From positions 1 to 8,375 of the forward strand of contig CAAGRP010000079.1 of the NCBI GenBank assembly GCA_900772685.1: 8,375 bases of DNA, in the 5' to 3' direction. Source of the DNA: Lachnospiraceae bacterium (lineage in GTDB: Bacteria; Bacillota; Clostridia; Lachnospirales; Lachnospiraceae). The notes below the pieces were generated by a model that was not told the origin of the DNA, made no database searches, and was given only the letters and a program-made list of their open reading frames with translations. Made by a program: the position numbers and the translations under genes. Positions 7,238-8,375 of this stretch are shown here, piece after piece (position 1 is the stretch's first letter; each line of letters starts with the position of its first letter).

Positions 7238-8098
7238 ATGGCTGAATTATTAAAGGGTGCACCTGTTGCAAAAGCGATAAACGAAAGAACGGGCAGGATA
7301 GTAGAAGAGCTTGCCGCAAAAAATATCGTTCCTACACTTGCCATACTACGTGCGGGTGAAAGAAAAGATGATATAAGCTATGAGAACAGTGCGGTCAAAA
7401 AATGTGATGCCGTCGGCATAAACGTAAAAAAGGTCGTTGTACCTGAAGATATATCTGCGGATGAGTTTTATGATGAGATCAGGAAGCTTAATGAGGATGA
7501 AGATGTTCATGGTATCCTTATGTTCAGACCGCTGCCTAAGCAGATAGACGAGGACAAGGCAAGAAATCTTATCGATCCGTCTAAAGATATAGACTGCTGT
7601 ACTAACCTTTCGCTGGCCGGAGTATTTTCAAATACGGATATCGGATATCCGCCATGTACAGCTCAGGCTGTTATTGAGATGCTTGATTATTATGATATCC
7701 CTGTAAAAGGTAAGAATGCGGCAGTTTTAGGCAGGTCTCTTGTAATAGGAAGGCCTGTTGCCATGATGCTTATGCATAAGAATGCAACACCGACGATATG
7801 TCATACCAAGACCGTCGGCACAGCTGATATCGCTAAGGCTTCCGATATCGTGATAGCGTGTACGGGACACGGCGAGTCTGTCGGAAAAGAGTTTTTCAAA
7901 GAAGGACAGACTGTCATTGATGTAGGCATTAACTGGAGCGATAAAAAGAATAAATTATGCGGGGATGTTGATCTTGAAGCTGCTGAGCCTGTCGTGGCAA
8001 ATATCACACCTGTTCCGGGCGGAGTAGGAGCGGTCACAACAGCCGTACTGCTTTTTCATGTGGCTGATTCGGCAATGAAACGAAACAGCCGCTCATAA
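7238..8098 (+). CDS. folD: FolD-family methylene-THF dehydrogenase with altered cyclohydrolase site
   Basis: A 286-residue member of the FolD family, which oxidises 5,10-methylene-THF to methenyl-THF and, in bifunctional forms, hydrolyses that to 10-formyl-THF. The dinucleotide-binding signature VLGRSLVIGRP (163-173), KDID (116-119, with the conserved Asp119) and ITPVPGGVG (256-264) fix the family. Several normally conserved positions are changed. In the YxxxK motif, Tyr48 is kept but the catalytic Lys is Ala52 (SYENSAVKKC). The Gln of GILVQLPLP is Phe96 (GILMFRPLP). DGF reads DCC, PCTPxG reads PCTAQA and GGVGPMT reads GGVGAVT. In characterised FolD enzymes the Lys, aided by the Gln, is needed for the cyclohydrolase step. 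I infer a dehydrogenase-only or otherwise specialised enzyme, comparable to monofunctional homologues such as yeast MTD1. It is second in the fhs operon. No upstream in-frame start exists near the Shine-Dalgarno, so ATG 7238 is used. Confidence 0.92.
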   Translation: MAELLKGAPVAKAINERTGRIVEELAAKNIVPTLAILRAGERKDDISYENSAVKKCDAVGINVKKVVVPEDISADEFYDEIRKLNEDEDVHGILMFRPLPKQIDEDKARNLIDPSKDIDCCTNLSLAGVFSNTDIGYPPCTAQAVIEMLDYYDIPVKGKNAAVLGRSLVIGRPVAMMLMHKNATPTICHTKTVGTADIAKASDIVIACTGHGESVGKEFFKEGQTVIDVGINWSDKKNKLCGDVDLEAAEPVVANITPVPGGVGAVTTAVLLFHVADSAMKRNSRS

Positions 8099-8101
8099 GA
8101 A

Positions 8102-8146
8102 AAATCATAAAAACATTCAGGTACAAATCATAATAACATTCAAGTA
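8102..8146. repeat. Tandem 22-nt direct repeat upstream of a promoter
   Basis: Copies at 8102-8123 and 8125-8146 are identical at 20 of 22 positions (core AAATCATAAnAACATTCA, ending in GTA). The period is 23 bp, about two helical turns, and the second copy ends 5 nt before the predicted -35 box. It could be a pair of operator sites, an UP-like AT-rich element or a chance duplication. Confidence 0.7.
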
Positions 8147-8151
8147 TAATC

Positions 8152-8180
8152 TTGACATAATCAAAGCTTGGCTTTATCCT
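8152..8180 (+). promoter_or_regulatory. Probable promoter of the THF-riboswitch transcript
   Basis: A perfect -35 box TTGACA (8152-8157), exactly 17 nt, then TATCCT (8175-8180), four of six matches to the -10 consensus. Transcription would begin near 8187, about 30 nt before the riboswitch. An inverted repeat, GAATGA-ATA-TCATTC (8192-8206), falls at the start of the predicted RNA. Confidence 0.7.
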
Positions 8181-8215
8181 TGCTAATGTCTGAATGAATA
8201 TCATTCGATATGTAT

Positions 8216-8304
8216 ACAGAGTAGGAACAGTGCGTTAAGTGTCGATGGATGGGAAGTTGTCATCGAACGAAGCCAAAGGCGCGATACTGTTCCGCATCCG
8301 CTGT
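8216..8304 (+). promoter_or_regulatory. THF riboswitch (folate-sensing leader)
   Basis: This closely follows the tetrahydrofolate riboswitch of clostridial folate genes. P1 is ACAG (8216-8219) with CTGT (8301-8304). The conserved AGTAG (8220-8224) follows. P2 is GAACAGT (8225-8231) with ACTGTTC (8286-8292). The invariant junction GCGTTAAGTG is at 8232-8241. P3 is TCGATG (8242-8247) with CATCGA (8261-8266), capped by a loop holding ATGGGA. ACGAA is at 8267-8271, a short P4 is GCC/GGC (8272-8280), and GCG follows at 8281-8283. The conserved GCATCCG (8294-8300) contains TCC that can pair with GGA of the P3 loop to make the pseudoknot. Reduced folates are the known ligands, and binding typically lowers expression. 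Its place after folD and before a new start codon fits. Confidence 0.94.
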
Positions 8305-8325
8305 TGTCATATCAGGTGTTGGGTG

Positions 8326-8369
8326 AACTCCTTTTGTGACAATCCAGTGTGACAGAAAGGAGTTTTTTT
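8326..8369 (+). terminator. Terminator/sequestrator hairpin of the THF riboswitch
   Basis: AACTCCTTT-TGT (8326-8337) pairs with ACA-(bulged G)-AAAGGAGTT (8352-8364), 12 bp, with a T-run through 8369. The right arm contains the Shine-Dalgarno AAAGGAG (8356-8362) of the gene at 8370, so the helix can stop transcription and hide the ribosome site. A competing helix, GTTGTCATA (8303-8311) with TGTGACAAT (8335-8343), overlaps both riboswitch P1 and the top of the terminator and is a candidate antiterminator. Confidence 0.82.
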
Positions 8370-8375
8370 ATGAAC
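8370..8375 (+). CDS. Start of a THF-riboswitch-controlled gene (cut by window end)
   Basis: ATG AAC at the very end of the window, preceded by AAAGGAG (8356-8362) at a 7-nt spacing, reads as the start of a gene. Only two codons (Met-Asn) are visible, so the product is unknown. Genes after THF riboswitches are typically folate-supply genes, most often the folate transporter component folT, sometimes folate biosynthesis genes. That is an expectation from the family, not something the sequence shows. Confidence 0.55.

Noticed and set aside
8163..8175. AAAGC-TTG-GCTTT hairpin as a terminator for folD
   Set aside because: The stem is only 5 bp, there is no T-run, and it lies in the spacer of the predicted promoter.
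8216..8369. Lysine riboswitch, suggested by GTGCG, AAGTG and CGAAG segments
   Set aside because: The order, helix sizes and the GCGTTAAGTG, ACGAA and GCATCCG blocks match the THF class; the long multi-arm lysine core is absent.

Overview
The window looks like chromosomal DNA from a low-to-moderate-GC Bacillota, most likely a clostridial/Lachnospiraceae-type anaerobe. The evidence is strong AGGAGG-type Shine-Dalgarno sites, AT-rich intergenic DNA with sigma-A-like promoters, short intrinsic terminators, a formate-tetrahydrofolate ligase, and both a ZTP and a THF riboswitch. The taxon is an inference. I see no mobile element, CRISPR array, tRNA or rRNA.

Layout. (1) 126-1523 (+): an 11-helix sodium:neurotransmitter-symporter-family transporter. 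It converges on the next operon at a shared hairpin terminator (1596-1632). (2) 5188-1657 (-): four tightly packed genes in the order small-large-small-large. They encode two complete heterodimeric hydro-lyases of the 3-isopropylmalate dehydratase / homoaconitase / dimethylmalate dehydratase family. No leuA or leuB is present, and both small subunits depart from the usual LeuD signature, so the substrates are open. (3) 5189-5513: a divergent control region with a probable minus-strand promoter and a plus-strand promoter. A ZTP (pfl) riboswitch fused to an intrinsic terminator follows ahead of fhs. (4) 5514-8098 (+): fhs and folD, 47 nt apart, the C1-folate activation module. (5) 8099-8375: a tandem 22-nt repeat, a promoter, a THF riboswitch and a terminator that also buries the ribosome-binding site of a gene starting at 8370. 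That gene is probably a folate-supply gene such as folT, but only two codons are in the window.

How it fits together. ZTP rises when 10-formyl-THF is short, and should relieve termination in front of fhs-folD, raising formyl-THF synthesis. The THF riboswitch should shut off the downstream gene when reduced folate is plentiful. I see no terminator between folD and the THF riboswitch, so the two sensors may act in series on read-through transcripts. FolD itself is unusual: the lysine and glutamine needed for cyclohydrolase chemistry are replaced, which suggests a dehydrogenase-only enzyme needing a separate cyclohydrolase elsewhere.

The most interesting items are the two-riboswitch folate locus, the active-site-altered FolD, and the duplicated D-C-D-C aconitase-family operon.
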